A stretch of DNA of 64,000 nt. Source: Marinospirillum alkaliphilum DSM 21637 (GTDB lineage Bacteria; Pseudomonadota; Gammaproteobacteria; Pseudomonadales; Halomonadaceae). The notes under the pieces were generated by a model that searched no databases, had not been told where the DNA came from, and was given only the letters and a program-made list of their open reading frames with translations. Shown one piece after another: positions 29,890 through 39,877 of this stretch. The position numbers and the translations under genes are program-made. The stretch lies in the NCBI RefSeq assembly GCF_900119735.1, contig NZ_FPJW01000008.1, forward strand, positions 124,001 to 188,000. Direction: 5' to 3'. Each line of letters begins with the position of its first letter. Positions within the stretch are counted from its first letter, which is position 1.

Positions 29890-32619
29890 ATGGCTGAAAT
29901 CGCCAAAGAGATTCATCCGGTCAATATTGAGGACGAGCTGAAGCAGTCCTACCTTGACTACGCGATGAGCGTCATTATCGGACGCGCCCTGCCTGATGTT
30001 CGTGACGGTCTGAAGCCGGTGCACCGGCGCGTGCTCTTTGCCATGCATGAACTGAGCAACGACTGGAACAAACCCTATAAGAAGTCGGCCCGTGTGGTCG
30101 GTGACGTGATCGGTAAATACCACCCACACGGTGACTCGGCGGTGTATGACACCATCGTGCGTATGGCACAGCCCTTCTCACTGCGTTACATGCTGGTGGA
30201 TGGTCAGGGTAACTTCGGTTCGGTGGATGGTGACTCAGCAGCTGCCATGCGTTACACCGAAATCCGCATGACCAAGATGAGCCACTCGCTGTTGGCGGAT
30301 CTGGACAAGGATACCGTTGATTACGTCGACAACTACGATGGCACGGAGCAGATTCCTGCGGTGCTGCCAACCCGGGTGCCCAATCTGCTGGTCAACGGTT
30401 CCGCCGGTATTGCGGTGGGCATGGCCACCAACATTCCACCGCATAACCTGGGTGAGGTGGTGGATGGTTGTCTGGCGCTGATCGACAATCCGGAGCTCAC
30501 CATTGATGAGCTGATGGAATACATCCCCGGTCCGGATTTCCCAACCGGTGCCATCATCAACGGCAAGGCCGGTATTGTCGAAGCCTACCGTACCGGTCGA
30601 GGCCGCATTTACATGCGCGCCAAACACCATTTTGAAACCATTGGCAGTCGTGAAGCCATTGTTTTCACCGAGATTCCCTACCAGCTCAACAAGGCTCGCC
30701 AGATCGAGAAGATTGCCGAGCTGGTGAAAGAGAAAAAGATCGAAGGCATTGCCGAATTGCGTGATGAGTCCGACAAGGACGGCATGCGCATTGTGATCGA
30801 AGTGAAGAAGGGTGAGTCGCCGGAAGTGCTGGTGAACAACCTGTTCACCCAGACCTCGCTGCAGAATGTATTCGGCATCAACATGGTGGCCTTGAAAGAT
30901 GGCCAGCCGATGCTGCTGAACCTCAAGCAGATCCTGGAAGCCTTCATCCGTCACCGTCAGGAAGTGGTCACTCGCCGCACGGTTTATGAACTGCGCAAGG
31001 CACGTGAGCGGGGCCATATCCTGGAAGGTCTGGCAATTGCCCTGGCCAACATTGACCCGGTGATTGAGCTGATCAAGGCATCACCTTCTGCGGCAGAAGC
31101 CAAAGAAGCGCTGCTGGCACGTGACTGGGCGCCGGGCAATGTGGTGGAGATGTTGGAGCGTGCCGGTGCAACTGCCTGTAAACCGGATGATCTGGATGAG
31201 CATTTCGGCCTGTCGGACAAACAGGATATCTATCGCCTTTCACCGGCCCAGGCTCAGGCCATTCTGGAGCTGCGCCTGCACCGCTTGACCGGTATGGAGC
31301 ATGAAAAGCTGCTGAGTGAATACCGTGAACTGCTGGTGAAAATTGCCGAGTATCTGGCCATTCTGGCTGATCCGGCCTTGCTGATGCAGGTGATTCGTGA
31401 AGAACTGACGGCCATTCGCGCTGAATATGCCGATGCCCGTCGCAGCGAAATCATTGCCAGCCGTCAGGACTTCTCGATGGAAGACCTGATTGCCGAAGAG
31501 GACATGGTGGTCACCATTTCCCGTACCGGTTATGCCAAATCCCAGCCGCTGAGTGACTACCGTGCCCAGCGTCGGGGTGGTCGTGGCAAGTCCGCCACGG
31601 CAATGAAAGATGAAGATGTGATTGAACACCTGCTGGTGGCGTCCACTCATGCCACCATCATGCTGTTCTCCACGCGTGGCAAGGTTTACTGGCTCAAGGT
31701 GTATGACATTCCAACCGGCAGTCGCGGTTCGCGGGGTCGTCCGCTGGTCAACCTGCTGCCGCTGGAAGAAGGCGAAAGCATCACCACCATCCTGCCGGTG
31801 GATGAGTACCGTGAAGACCACTACATTTTCATGGCCACGGCTCAGGGCACCGTCAAGAAAACCAGTCTGGACAAGTTCTCCAACATCCGCAGCAATGGTC
31901 TGATTGCATTGGATCTGGATGAAGGCGACCGTCTGGTGGGCGCTGCCATCACCCATGGCACTGACCATGTGATGCTATTCACCAGTGCCGGCAAGGCGAT
32001 CCGTTTTGAAGAGGATCAGGTGCGGGGCATGGGCCGTACTGCCCGTGGTGTACGCGGTGTGCGTCTGCCGGAAGGTGCTGAGGTGATCAGTCTGATCATT
32101 CCACGCTCCACTGTGATTGATGCTGAAAATGATCCGGAAGATGGTGTGGATGATGCCGAGGAAGCGGTATCCAGTGCGGGTGTCAGCGCACCGGCGGTGG
32201 AGTCTGATCGCCCGATTTACATTCTGACTGCTTCTGAAAACGGTTACGGCAAACGCACTCGTCTGGAAGCTTTCCCGCTGCGGGGTCGTGGTGGTCAGGG
32301 TGTGATTGCGATGCAGTGCAGTGCCCGTAACGGTGGGCTGGTATCTGCCATCCAGGTGGAAGACGGTGAAGAAATGATGCTGATCACTGACCGGGGCACA
32401 CTGGTGCGCACTCGCGTTGATGAGGTTTCGACCACTTCACGGAACACCCAGGGGGTTAAACTCATCAGTCTGTCTGAAGAGGAAAAACTCTGCGGCACTG
32501 TGCGTGTGCAGGATGTGGGTGAAGACCCGGATGCTGAAGTTGAAGACCAGGATGTGATCGGGTCTGAAGACAAGAGCACCGATGTGATGCAGCAAGACGA
32601 CGAGTCTGCCAACGACTGA
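29890..32619 (+). CDS. gyrA: DNA gyrase subunit A
   Basis: This 909-residue topoisomerase subunit cuts and rejoins DNA. The catalytic tyrosine is Tyr122 ([10 protein letters not shown]). The quinolone-resistance region reads [19 protein letters not shown], with Ser83 and Asp87 as in susceptible E. coli. The GyrA box QRRGGRGK opens the DNA-wrapping C-terminal domain. An acidic insertion (around [12 protein letters not shown]) sits in that domain and the protein ends in an acidic tail, explaining its length relative to E. coli (875). Followed by a strong terminator rather than serC. Confidence 0.98.
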   Translation: MAEIAKEIHPVNIEDELKQSYLDYAMSVIIGRALPDVRDGLKPVHRRVLFAMHELSNDWNKPYKKSARVVGDVIGKYHPHGDSAVYDTIVRMAQPFSLRYMLVDGQGNFGSVDGDSAAAMRYTEIRMTKMSHSLLADLDKDTVDYVDNYDGTEQIPAVLPTRVPNLLVNGSAGIAVGMATNIPPHNLGEVVDGCLALIDNPELTIDELMEYIPGPDFPTGAIINGKAGIVEAYRTGRGRIYMRAKHHFETIGSREAIVFTEIPYQLNKARQIEKIAELVKEKKIEGIAELRDESDKDGMRIVIEVKKGESPEVLVNNLFTQTSLQNVFGINMVALKDGQPMLLNLKQILEAFIRHRQEVVTRRTVYELRKARERGHILEGLAIALANIDPVIELIKASPSAAEAKEALLARDWAPGNVVEMLERAGATACKPDDLDEHFGLSDKQDIYRLSPAQAQAILELRLHRLTGMEHEKLLSEYRELLVKIAEYLAILADPALLMQVIREELTAIRAEYADARRSEIIASRQDFSMEDLIAEEDMVVTISRTGYAKSQPLSDYRAQRRGGRGKSATAMKDEDVIEHLLVASTHATIMLFSTRGKVYWLKVYDIPTGSRGSRGRPLVNLLPLEEGESITTILPVDEYREDHYIFMATAQGTVKKTSLDKFSNIRSNGLIALDLDEGDRLVGAAITHGTDHVMLFTSAGKAIRFEEDQVRGMGRTARGVRGVRLPEGAEVISLIIPRSTVIDAENDPEDGVDDAEEAVSSAGVSAPAVESDRPIYILTASENGYGKRTRLEAFPLRGRGGQGVIAMQCSARNGGLVSAIQVEDGEEMMLITDRGTLVRTRVDEVSTTSRNTQGVKLISLSEEEKLCGTVRVQDVGEDPDAEVEDQDVIGSEDKSTDVMQQDDESAND

Positions 32620-32645
32620 TTATTCTGAAACAGTGTGGCAGACAG

Positions 32646-32676
32646 GAATCCCGGCATTGACCGGGATTCTTTTTTT
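32646..32676 (+). terminator. Rho-independent terminator after gyrA
   Basis: Stem GAATCCCGG/CCGGGATTC with a 6-base loop followed by seven T residues, ending 26 bases before metN. Confidence 0.93.
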
Positions 32677-32702
32677 CTGGTGAACCCAAAAGGTGACAAC
32701 CG

Positions 32703-33710
32703 GTGATTGAATTTTTTGAAGTGCACAAGGCCTATCCGGTCGGCACTGAACAAATCACGGCACTGCAGCCGTGTAATCTGCAGATTCCATCAGGTCAGAT
32801 CTTTGGTCTGATTGGCCATTCCGGCGCAGGCAAGTCGACCCTGTTGCGCTTGATTAATCGACTGGAAGAGCCCAGCAGCGGCCGCATTGAAGTGGCCGGG
32901 CAGGATATCACCGCACTGGATGCGGCTGGATTACGCGCCTTCCGGCGTCAGGTAGGCATGATTTTCCAGCATTTTAATCTGCTGTCTTCACGCACGGTGG
33001 CACAGAATGTGGCCATGCCACTGCAACTGGCCGGTGAATTGTCACGAGCAGCGATCAAGGACAAGGTGCAACAACTGCTGTTGCGTGTTGGTCTGCAGGA
33101 CCATGCCGATAAATACCCGGCACAGTTATCGGGCGGTCAGAAGCAGCGGGTGGGCATTGCTCGTGCACTCTCCACGGATCCCAGAATCCTTTTGTGTGAT
33201 GAAGCCACCAGTGCACTGGACCCGCAAACCACCGGGCAGGTGTTGCAGCTGTTGTCAGAAATCAATCGTGAGCTGGGTCTGACGCTGGTGCTGATCACTC
33301 ACGAAATGGATGTGATCCGTCGCATCTGTGATCAGGTGGCAGTGATGGATGCCGGTGTGATTGTTGAACAGGGGCCAGTGCCGCAGGTGTTTCTGCATCC
33401 CCAGCATGCCACCACAAGGCGTTTTGTGCAGGAAGCCGAGCAGTTGGATGAAAACCAGCTGCATCAGGATTTTGCTCAGGTGCAGGGGCGAATCCTTCGT
33501 CTCACTTTTCAGGGCGAAACCACCTATCAGCCACTGCTGGGGCGGGTGGTGCGTGAAACCGGTGTTGATTTCACCCTGTTGGCGGGTCGTATCGACCGCA
33601 TTCGTGATCTGCCCTATGGCCAGCTGACCGTGGCTTTTGATGGTGCGGAACTGGATCTGGCCTTGCAGCGACTGCAAGCAGCAGATGTGCATGTGGAGGT
33701 GCTGCGCTGA
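32703..33710 (+). CDS. metN: Methionine ABC importer ATP-binding protein
   Basis: This 335-residue ATPase drives D/L-methionine uptake. The Walker A loop is GHSGAGKST (38-46), the signature [15 protein letters not shown], and Walker [17 protein letters not shown]. The C-terminal NIL domain (about 265-335), which senses intracellular methionine and inhibits transport, is present. GTG 32703 has AAAGG about 9 bases upstream. It shares one base with metI. No SAM riboswitch is visible in the short leader. Confidence 0.96.
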   Translation: MIEFFEVHKAYPVGTEQITALQPCNLQIPSGQIFGLIGHSGAGKSTLLRLINRLEEPSSGRIEVAGQDITALDAAGLRAFRRQVGMIFQHFNLLSSRTVAQNVAMPLQLAGELSRAAIKDKVQQLLLRVGLQDHADKYPAQLSGGQKQRVGIARALSTDPRILLCDEATSALDPQTTGQVLQLLSEINRELGLTLVLITHEMDVIRRICDQVAVMDAGVIVEQGPVPQVFLHPQHATTRRFVQEAEQLDENQLHQDFAQVQGRILRLTFQGETTYQPLLGRVVRETGVDFTLLAGRIDRIRDLPYGQLTVAFDGAELDLALQRLQAADVHVEVLR

Positions 33711-34375
33711 TGGATACACTACTGAGCAATGTGGATTGGTATGACATTGCTGTTGCCAGTCTGGAAACCCTGCTGATGCTGGGTGGTTCACTGATTTTCA
33801 CGGTGTTGCTGGGGCTGCCGCTGGGAGTGTTGCTGTTTCTGACCGGGCCGCGTCAATTGTTTGCCCAGAAGGGTTTTTATGCCGTGCTGTCACTGGTCAC
33901 CAACGTGCTGCGTTCCTTGCCCTTCATCATCCTGCTGATCGTGATGATCCCGGTCACGGTGATGATCACCGGAACTTCACTGGGTGTGGCCGGTGCCATT
34001 CCACCCCTGGTGGTGGGTGCCACACCCTTCTTTGCCCGGTTGGTGGAAACCGCCCTGAGGGAAGTGGATCGAGGCATCATCGAAGCGACCCAGGCCATGG
34101 GCGCAACAACTAAGCAAATAATTTTTAATGCTTTGTTGCCCGAAGCTCGACCGGGTATTCTTGCTGCCGTTACGGTCACGGCCATCACGCTGGTGTCTTA
34201 TACCGCCATGGCAGGTGTGGTGGGTGCCGGTGGTCTGGGTGATCTGGCCATACGTTATGGTTATCAGCGCTTCCAGACCGATGTGATGGTGGTGACCGTG
34301 GTGCTGTTGCTGGTGTTGGTGCAGTTGCTGCAGTCGGTGGGTGATCGGCTGGTGGTACATTATTCCCGCAAATAG
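33710..34375 (+). CDS. metI: Methionine ABC importer permease
   Basis: This 221-residue permease has five hydrophobic segments and the ABC coupling loop EATQAMGATTKQIIFNALLP. Typical MetI features such as LRSLPFIILLIVMIPVT and YTAMAGVVGAGGLGDLAIRYGYQRF are present. It overlaps metN by one base and is followed by a 68-base gap before metQ. Confidence 0.96.
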   Translation: MDTLLSNVDWYDIAVASLETLLMLGGSLIFTVLLGLPLGVLLFLTGPRQLFAQKGFYAVLSLVTNVLRSLPFIILLIVMIPVTVMITGTSLGVAGAIPPLVVGATPFFARLVETALREVDRGIIEATQAMGATTKQIIFNALLPEARPGILAAVTVTAITLVSYTAMAGVVGAGGLGDLAIRYGYQRFQTDVMVVTVVLLLVLVQLLQSVGDRLVVHYSRK

Positions 34376-34443
34376 ATTTTAACAACACACAGGCAGCCCT
34401 GACCCACCCGGCCTGCTGCCTTGCTCTCACAAGGAGATCTTGC

Positions 34444-35223
34444 ATGAAAAAAATCCTCACTGGTCTGCTGTTGCTGGTCGCTGTTTCCTTTCAGGTTCAG
34501 GCCCAGCAAACCCTGCAGGTGGCTGCCACGGCTGTACCCCATGCCGAAATTCTGGAGTTTCTGAAACCGGCGCTGGCTGAGCAGGGTGTCAATCTGCAGG
34601 TGCGGGTATTCACTGACTATGTGCAGCCAAACGTGCAGGTGAATGAAGGGCGCCTGGATGCCAACTTTTTTCAGCACCAGCCTTATCTGACCAACTTCAA
34701 TGCCAGTCGTGGCACGCAGCTGGTCAGTGTTGCCGGGGTGCATGTGGAGCCTTTTGGTGCCTATTCCAGTAAACACACCCGTCTGGATGCGCTGCCACAA
34801 CGTGCACAGATTGCCATTCCCAATGATGCCACCAATGGTGGGCGTGCGTTGTTGCTGCTGCAACAGGCCGGTGTGATCACCCTGAAGCCTGAAGCAGGCA
34901 TCACCGCCACCGTGCGGGATATTCAGGATAATCCCAAACGCCTGCGTTTCCGTGAGCTGGAAGCAGCCACCCTGCCGCGTATCCTCAACCAGGTGGATCT
35001 GGCACTGATCAATACCAACTATGCCCTGGAAGCAGGATTGAATCCGTCTGCTGATGCGCTGGTCATTGAAGGGGCTGAATCACCCTATGTGAACATCCTG
35101 GTGGTACGTGAAGGCAAAGAGCAGGATGAAGGCATTCAGAAGCTGGTTGTTGCTCTCAAGACAGAAGCGGTGCGCCAATTCATTGCTGAACGCTACCAGG
35201 GTGCAGTGGTTCCGGCTTTCTGA
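34444..35223 (+). CDS. metQ: Methionine-binding protein MetQ
   Basis: This 259-residue substrate-binding protein delivers methionine to MetNI. NlpA-family signatures are TAVPHAEILEFLKPALAE, DANFFQHQPYLTNFN, and NDATNGGRALLLLQQAGVI. The signal peptide ends LLLVAVSFQVQAQQ with no lipobox cysteine, so the protein should be soluble in the periplasm, unlike the lipoprotein MetQ of E. coli. AAGGAGA precedes the ATG. The metI-metQ gap holds only a weak inverted repeat. Confidence 0.95.
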   Translation: MKKILTGLLLLVAVSFQVQAQQTLQVAATAVPHAEILEFLKPALAEQGVNLQVRVFTDYVQPNVQVNEGRLDANFFQHQPYLTNFNASRGTQLVSVAGVHVEPFGAYSSKHTRLDALPQRAQIAIPNDATNGGRALLLLQQAGVITLKPEAGITATVRDIQDNPKRLRFRELEAATLPRILNQVDLALINTNYALEAGLNPSADALVIEGAESPYVNILVVREGKEQDEGIQKLVVALKTEAVRQFIAERYQGAVVPAF

Positions 35224-35229
35224 TCCCCC

Positions 35230-35235
35230 TATAAT
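35230..35235 (+). promoter_or_regulatory. Possible -10 element for the glutaredoxin-like gene
   Basis: A perfect TATAAT lies just after the metQ stop and 33 bases before the next start codon; no good -35 is seen. Confidence 0.3.
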
Positions 35236-35268
35236 TCAGGTTTTATTGGCTGTCGGCAGGAGTAATCC

Positions 35269-35523
35269 TTGAACACTTCATCCTTGCATTTAACGCTTTA
35301 CACCACCGCCGGTTGCCATTTGTGTGACAAGGCTCTGGCCTTGTTGAATCCCTGGTTGCAGCAGGGTGTGAGTCTGGCGCTGGTGGATATTGCTGAGGAT
35401 GAGCTGCTGATGGCTCGTTATGGTGTGCGGATTCCGGTGCTGGCGGCACCGGAAGGGCAGGAACTTGGCTGGCCGTTCACTGCTGCTGAATTACAGGATT
35501 GGCTGAAATCCTTGCCGGTTTAA
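35269..35523 (+). CDS. Glutaredoxin-like protein (DUF836 type)
   Basis: This 84-residue thioredoxin-fold protein has the redox motif CHLC (Cys16, Cys19) in LYTTAGCHLCDKALALLNPW, the cis-proline strand in YGVRIPVLAAPEG, and a C-terminal helix. It resembles the small glutaredoxin family common beside housekeeping genes in Pseudomonas. The start is TTG 35269 with CAGGAG well placed upstream; no ATG fits. The partner of its redox activity is unknown. Confidence 0.85.
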   Translation: MNTSSLHLTLYTTAGCHLCDKALALLNPWLQQGVSLALVDIAEDELLMARYGVRIPVLAAPEGQELGWPFTAAELQDWLKSLPV

Positions 35524-35547
35524 GCCGGGTTATTGATTCGGGTTTGC

Positions 35548-35856
35548 TCAGCTTTTGGGTTGAAAAGGAATTTCGCCCTGCATGGTATCGCGCAGGTCAG
35601 TGGGTATTTCATTGGCCTGGCGAGCTTCCAGCACTTTACGAAACCCTCGGCTTTCCTGAATATGGCGGACATCATCCACCAGTACGGCAGCTTCTTCCGG
35701 TGAGCCGACCAGTGTATGCTTTAGACCGCCATACTGGGTTCCGGTCAGGCCCCAGGCGCGGGTCACCAGCCAGTCACCAAACATGTCCTGGTGTACGTAT
35801 ACCAGATAATAGTCCTGATCTTTTTCCCAGCGAATGATCAATGCCAGCCCCTGCAT
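35548..35856 (-). CDS. Small stand-alone WGR-domain protein
   Basis: The product of about 102 residues is almost entirely a WGR domain: DYYLVYVHQDMFGDWLVTRA, then WGLTGTQYGGLKHTL, and a helix ending HIQESRGFRKVLEARQA. WGR domains bind nucleic acid or act as interaction modules in PARPs and MolR proteins; the variant core here is WGL rather than WGR. ATG 35856 is preferred; an upstream in-frame ATG at 35913 would overlap the start codon of the divergent pdxB. Function unknown. Confidence 0.7.
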   Translation of the reverse strand: MQGLALIIRWEKDQDYYLVYVHQDMFGDWLVTRAWGLTGTQYGGLKHTLVGSPEEAAVLVDDVRHIQESRGFRKVLEARQANEIPTDLRDTMQGEIPFQPKS

Positions 35857-35911
35857 GCCTACAGCGTGGTTTGGAAGTGGTTGATTGTAAACCCTGAAGA
35901 GAAAAAATCCC

Positions 35912-37060
35912 ATGCGTCTTGTGGTTGATGAAAACCTGCCTTACGTGCGCGAGTTTTTTGGCAGACATGCCGAGTTGCAATTAATGCCGGGTACTGCCAT
36001 CACGGCCCGTGATCTGGAAGGTGCTGATGGCTTGCTGGTGCGCTCAGTCACCCGTGTGGATGCCGCTTTATTGCAAAACAATACTTCGCTGCGTTTTGTG
36101 GGTACAGCCACCATTGGCACCGACCATGTGGATCAAAGCTGCCTGGCAGAACGGGGCATCCACTTTGCCAGTGCACCCGGCTGTAATGCTGATTCGGTGG
36201 TTGATTATGTGATCAGCAGCCTGTTGTGGCTGGTTGCTGAGCAAGGGTTGCAGCTGCGGGACCAATGCATCGGTATTGTGGGTGTGGGACAGGTGGGGGG
36301 TCGCCTGGCCAGGCGCTTGCAGGCTTATGGTTGTCAGTTGCTGTTGAATGACCCACCCAGAGCCGTTGCCGGTGATACAGGGCTGGTTGATCTGGATGCC
36401 TTGCTGGAAGCCGCTGATATCATTTGTCTGCACACACCTTTAACCCGAGCTGGTGAGTCATCCCAGCCAACCTTTCATCTGTTTGATGAGGGTGTGTTGT
36501 CCCGGCTGGCAGGCAAGGTTCTGCTGAATGCCGGTCGCGGTGCCGTGGTGGATCAACAGGCATTGTTGCGCTTGTTGCAGCAGGGGCAGGCACCAGCCTT
36601 GCTGCTGGATGTGTTTGAAGGTGAGCCGCTGCTGGATGCATCACTGATAGATCAGTGCCTGCTGGCAACCCCCCATATTGCAGGATACAGCCTGGAAGGC
36701 AAAAGTCGGGGCACCGAGATGTTGTACCAGGCCTGGTGTGCTTTCACCGGGCAGACGGTCTGCCAGTCCTTGCCGCAGTTGTTGCCGGCAGTGGCGATTG
36801 ACCAGTTGCATCTGGATGTTGCCTGCTCGCCGGAAGAAGCCTGCCGTCGTGTGGCACACCTGTGTTATCAGCCACTGATGGATGGCTGGCGTTTAAGGCA
36901 GGCATTAAAACACTCAAAGGACAGTGCTGCTGTTTACCAGCAACTGAGAAAAGATTATCCAGTGCGTCGGGAATTTGCTTCACTGCCGGTGAAGGCAGCC
37001 AGCGAGCAGCAAGCCAGTGCCCTGCGGGCACTGGGGTTTGCTGTGACGAATGAATGGTGA
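35912..37060 (+). CDS. pdxB: Erythronate-4-phosphate dehydrogenase
   Basis: This 382-residue NAD-dependent enzyme performs the second step of DXP-dependent pyridoxal phosphate synthesis. The NAD loop is GIVGVGQVGGRLARRL, with the family blocks FVGTATIGTDHVDQ, SAPGCNADSVVDYV, LLNAGRGAVVD and ATPHIAGYSLEGKSRG (catalytic His). A C-terminal PdxB dimerisation domain follows. The start lies 56 bases from the preferred start of the WGR gene on the other strand. Confidence 0.96.
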   Translation: MRLVVDENLPYVREFFGRHAELQLMPGTAITARDLEGADGLLVRSVTRVDAALLQNNTSLRFVGTATIGTDHVDQSCLAERGIHFASAPGCNADSVVDYVISSLLWLVAEQGLQLRDQCIGIVGVGQVGGRLARRLQAYGCQLLLNDPPRAVAGDTGLVDLDALLEAADIICLHTPLTRAGESSQPTFHLFDEGVLSRLAGKVLLNAGRGAVVDQQALLRLLQQGQAPALLLDVFEGEPLLDASLIDQCLLATPHIAGYSLEGKSRGTEMLYQAWCAFTGQTVCQSLPQLLPAVAIDQLHLDVACSPEEACRRVAHLCYQPLMDGWRLRQALKHSKDSAAVYQQLRKDYPVRREFASLPVKAASEQQASALRALGFAVTNEW

Positions 37061-37098
37061 TGAGTTAATCCAGAAATTTCATCGGGTAGAACCGCTGA

Positions 37099-38802
37099 TC
37101 AGACCCGGAAGCGGCGGATACGCTGGTCCAGCTCGCGTGCCAGTCGTGCCAGTTCTTTACTGGCCTCGCGGGTTTGTTGAGTGGAGCCGGAGCTGCTTTC
37201 ACAGAGTTCCACCAGATTCACCACGTTGGCGTTGATTTCGGCAGCCACACTGGACTGTTGTTCAGCGGCGGATGCAATCTGGTGGTTCATGTCGCGTATG
37301 TGTTCTGCCGCAGTGGCAATCGAATCCAGGGCCTTTTCTGCCTGGTCAGCAGCAGCCACAGTCGATTCGGTTTCACGAATACTTTCATCCATCACCTTCA
37401 CGGCTTGCTCGGCACCGGTTTGCAGCAGGCTGATCATGCGATGGATTTCTTCGGTGCTCTGCTGGGTACGACTGGCGAGGGCGCGCACCTCATCAGCCAC
37501 TACAGCAAAACCACGACCGGCATCACCGGCACGTGCGGCTTCAATGGCGGCGTTCAAGGCCAACAGGTTGGTTTGTTCCGCAACATCCTGAATGACTTTG
37601 AGTACACCACCAATGTTGGTGGAGTCTTCACTCAGTTTGTGAATGACCTGAGTGGACTCGGCCACCTGCTCCGCCAGATGGGCAATGGCCTGGCTGGCTT
37701 GGCGTACCGCTTCACGGCCGGTTGTCACCGCATCATCGGTTTCATTGGCTGCAGTTGAAGCGGTATTGGCATTGTTGGCCACTTCCAGAATGGTTTGGCT
37801 CATTTCATTGATGGCGGTGGCGACCTGATCGGTTTCCTGCGTCTGACGGTCCTGAGTGCTGTAACTTTCTTCTGCTACACTGGCCAGTTGGGTTGATGCC
37901 GATGACAGGCTCTGGGAAATCTGGCTGACGGAGCGAATCATTTCACCCAGTTGATCTGCCATGCGGTTTACCGCACCCATCACACTGTCAGGATCAGCTT
38001 TACGGCCCTGAGCAACAGCAGTGAAATCACCTTCAGCCAGTTTTTGTACCACACGACGTGTATCTGCCACTTCACCACCCAACTGGGCCAGTACCCAGCG
38101 GCGGATGAAAATGGACAGCAGCAGTGTGGCCAGCATCATCACGCCGACCACCAGGCCGATCTGGCGAGCCAGTGACCAGAATTGAGCGCTGACATCATCC
38201 ACATAAATACCGGAACCGAGCACCCAGTTCCACTCAGCATCACGGGTGATGTAAGACAGTTTGGTGAAGCGTTCTTCAGTGACACCGCCACCGGCCAGGG
38301 GTTTTGGCCATTGGTATTCAACAAAACCTGAGCCATGACGCTTAACGGTATCAGCAAAGGCAACAAACAGGTTTTGATTGTCCAGTCGCTGTACCTGGCT
38401 GCCATCACGGTTGCGTGACAGGGTGGCGTAATGAAAATTCGGGCGATCAAGAATCTGTCCGTCCAGTGCCGGAACGGTGGGGTGCATGATCATGCGGGGA
38501 ATCGGGCTGGTCAGGTCATTGACCCAGACGTATTCAACCGTGTCATAACGCAGACCACGCAAGGCATTTTTAGCCTGTTCCTGAGCTTCGGCACGGGTTA
38601 AGGCACCCGATTTTTCCAGATTCTGATAATGCTTGACTATGCCGCTGGCGAGATCAATAACCGCAACAACACGATTTTCCTTTTCTGCCACCAGAGTGGT
38701 GTTGAGCGCATTGAGTGCTACCGCTGCCAGCAAGATGAAGCCAAGCAGTGCGGCAGCAGGCAAGGTCAATAAACGACCGCCGATGGTGTTCAGTTTGATC
38801 AT
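37099..38802 (-). CDS. Methyl-accepting chemotaxis protein with a single Cache sensor
   Basis: This 567-residue receptor has a membrane helix (about 8-30), a periplasmic sCache-type sensor ([54 protein letters not shown]), a second helix (about 211-231), a HAMP linker and a long coiled-coil signalling domain. The kinase-control tip is [20 protein letters not shown] followed by [18 protein letters not shown]. There is no C-terminal CheR-binding pentapeptide. Ligands of such sensors are often small organic acids, but this one is unassigned. No other chemotaxis genes are in the window. Confidence 0.93.
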   Translation of the reverse strand: MIKLNTIGGRLLTLPAAALLGFILLAAVALNALNTTLVAEKENRVVAVIDLASGIVKHYQNLEKSGALTRAEAQEQAKNALRGLRYDTVEYVWVNDLTSPIPRMIMHPTVPALDGQILDRPNFHYATLSRNRDGSQVQRLDNQNLFVAFADTVKRHGSGFVEYQWPKPLAGGGVTEERFTKLSYITRDAEWNWVLGSGIYVDDVSAQFWSLARQIGLVVGVMMLATLLLSIFIRRWVLAQLGGEVADTRRVVQKLAEGDFTAVAQGRKADPDSVMGAVNRMADQLGEMIRSVSQISQSLSSASTQLASVAEESYSTQDRQTQETDQVATAINEMSQTILEVANNANTASTAANETDDAVTTGREAVRQASQAIAHLAEQVAESTQVIHKLSEDSTNIGGVLKVIQDVAEQTNLLALNAAIEAARAGDAGRGFAVVADEVRALASRTQQSTEEIHRMISLLQTGAEQAVKVMDESIRETESTVAAADQAEKALDSIATAAEHIRDMNHQIASAAEQQSSVAAEINANVVNLVELCESSSGSTQQTREASKELARLARELDQRIRRFRV

Positions 38803-38846
38803 GCAGCGTATTTCCTCTGTGTGACTGAGTGGTCACATCTTGATTG

Positions 38847-38871
38847 AAAAAAGAGCCGGTGAACCGGCTCC
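38847..38871 (-). terminator. Terminator after htpX
   Basis: On the minus strand, stem GAGCCGG/CCGGCTC with a 4-base loop is followed by six T residues, about 40 bases after the htpX stop. Confidence 0.88.
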
Positions 38872-38911
38872 TTATGTTTCTTTAGAGGAATACTACATGA
38901 TCATTTAATGA

Positions 38912-39805
38912 TCAGGAATAAGCCTTATTGCGTAGAGCTGCAATTCGGGCATCCAGCGGCGGGTGGCTGGAGAAGAATTTCTGGATCATGTCCTGGGTCT
39001 GGCCCTTGTTGATACCAAAGGCTGTCAGGGTGTCCGGCATTTCATTGGGCAGGTTCTGTTCGGCCTTCAGACGCTCCAGTGCATTGATCATGGCGCCGGC
39101 ACCGGCCAGGCGTGCGCCGGCTTCATCAGCACGGTATTCACGGTAGCGGCTGAACCACATCACGATACCGGAGGCCAGGATGCCCAGCACAATTTCGGCA
39201 AAAATGGTGGTGACATAAAAAGCAATGCCATGACCATTTTCATTCTTGAATACCAGGCGATCAACGGTGTGACCGATGATGCGCGCGAAGAACATCACAA
39301 AGGTGTTCACCACACCCTGCACCAGCGCCAGAGTGATCATATCACCATTGGCCACGTGACCGATTTCGTGGGCCAGTACTGCGCGCACTTCTTCCGGACG
39401 CATGCGCTGCAGCAGGCCGGTGGATACTGCAACCAGTGCATCGTTGCGATTCCAGCCGGTGGCAAAAGCGTTGGACTGGTTGGAAGGGAAGATGCCCACT
39501 TCCGGCATTTTGATGCCAGCTTTCTGGGACAACTCAGCCACCGTTTGCATCAGCCACTGTTCCTGCTGGTTGCGAGGCTGGGTGATCACCTGGGTGCGTG
39601 TGCCTTTTTTCGCCAGCCACTTGGACATCAGCAGGGATACACCCGAACCGACCATGCCGAATACAAAGCAGAAGATCAGCAGGTTGGTCAGGTTCAGACC
39701 GCCGCTGGCATCCAGATAACGGCCAACGCCCAACAGGTTAAGAGTAATACTGGCCACTAGAATCACGGCCAGGTTGGTCAGCAGAAACAAGCCGATACGC
39801 ATCAT
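38912..39805 (-). CDS. htpX: Membrane protease HtpX
   Basis: This 297-residue inner-membrane M48 zinc protease takes part in membrane-protein quality control. The zinc site is HEIGH (His146, Glu147, His150), with the third ligand in [13 protein letters not shown]. Four hydrophobic segments are seen: two at the N-terminus and two after the zinc helix. GAGGAG lies 10 bases before the ATG. In E. coli the gene is under Cpx control; no CpxR box was looked for beyond inspection. Confidence 0.96.
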   Translation of the reverse strand: MMRIGLFLLTNLAVILVASITLNLLGVGRYLDASGGLNLTNLLIFCFVFGMVGSGVSLLMSKWLAKKGTRTQVITQPRNQQEQWLMQTVAELSQKAGIKMPEVGIFPSNQSNAFATGWNRNDALVAVSTGLLQRMRPEEVRAVLAHEIGHVANGDMITLALVQGVVNTFVMFFARIIGHTVDRLVFKNENGHGIAFYVTTIFAEIVLGILASGIVMWFSRYREYRADEAGARLAGAGAMINALERLKAEQNLPNEMPDTLTAFGINKGQTQDMIQKFFSSHPPLDARIAALRNKAYS

Positions 39806-39877
39806 GTGCGAAGTTCTCCTCGGAAGTTTGAAAATCCGGTTGTTAGATGGGTCTTGAGGGCAAAGGTTTCAAGTCAC

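Noticed and set aside
32620-32702. Possible SAM riboswitch or attenuator before metN
   Set aside because: The only structure is the gyrA terminator; the remaining leader is too short.
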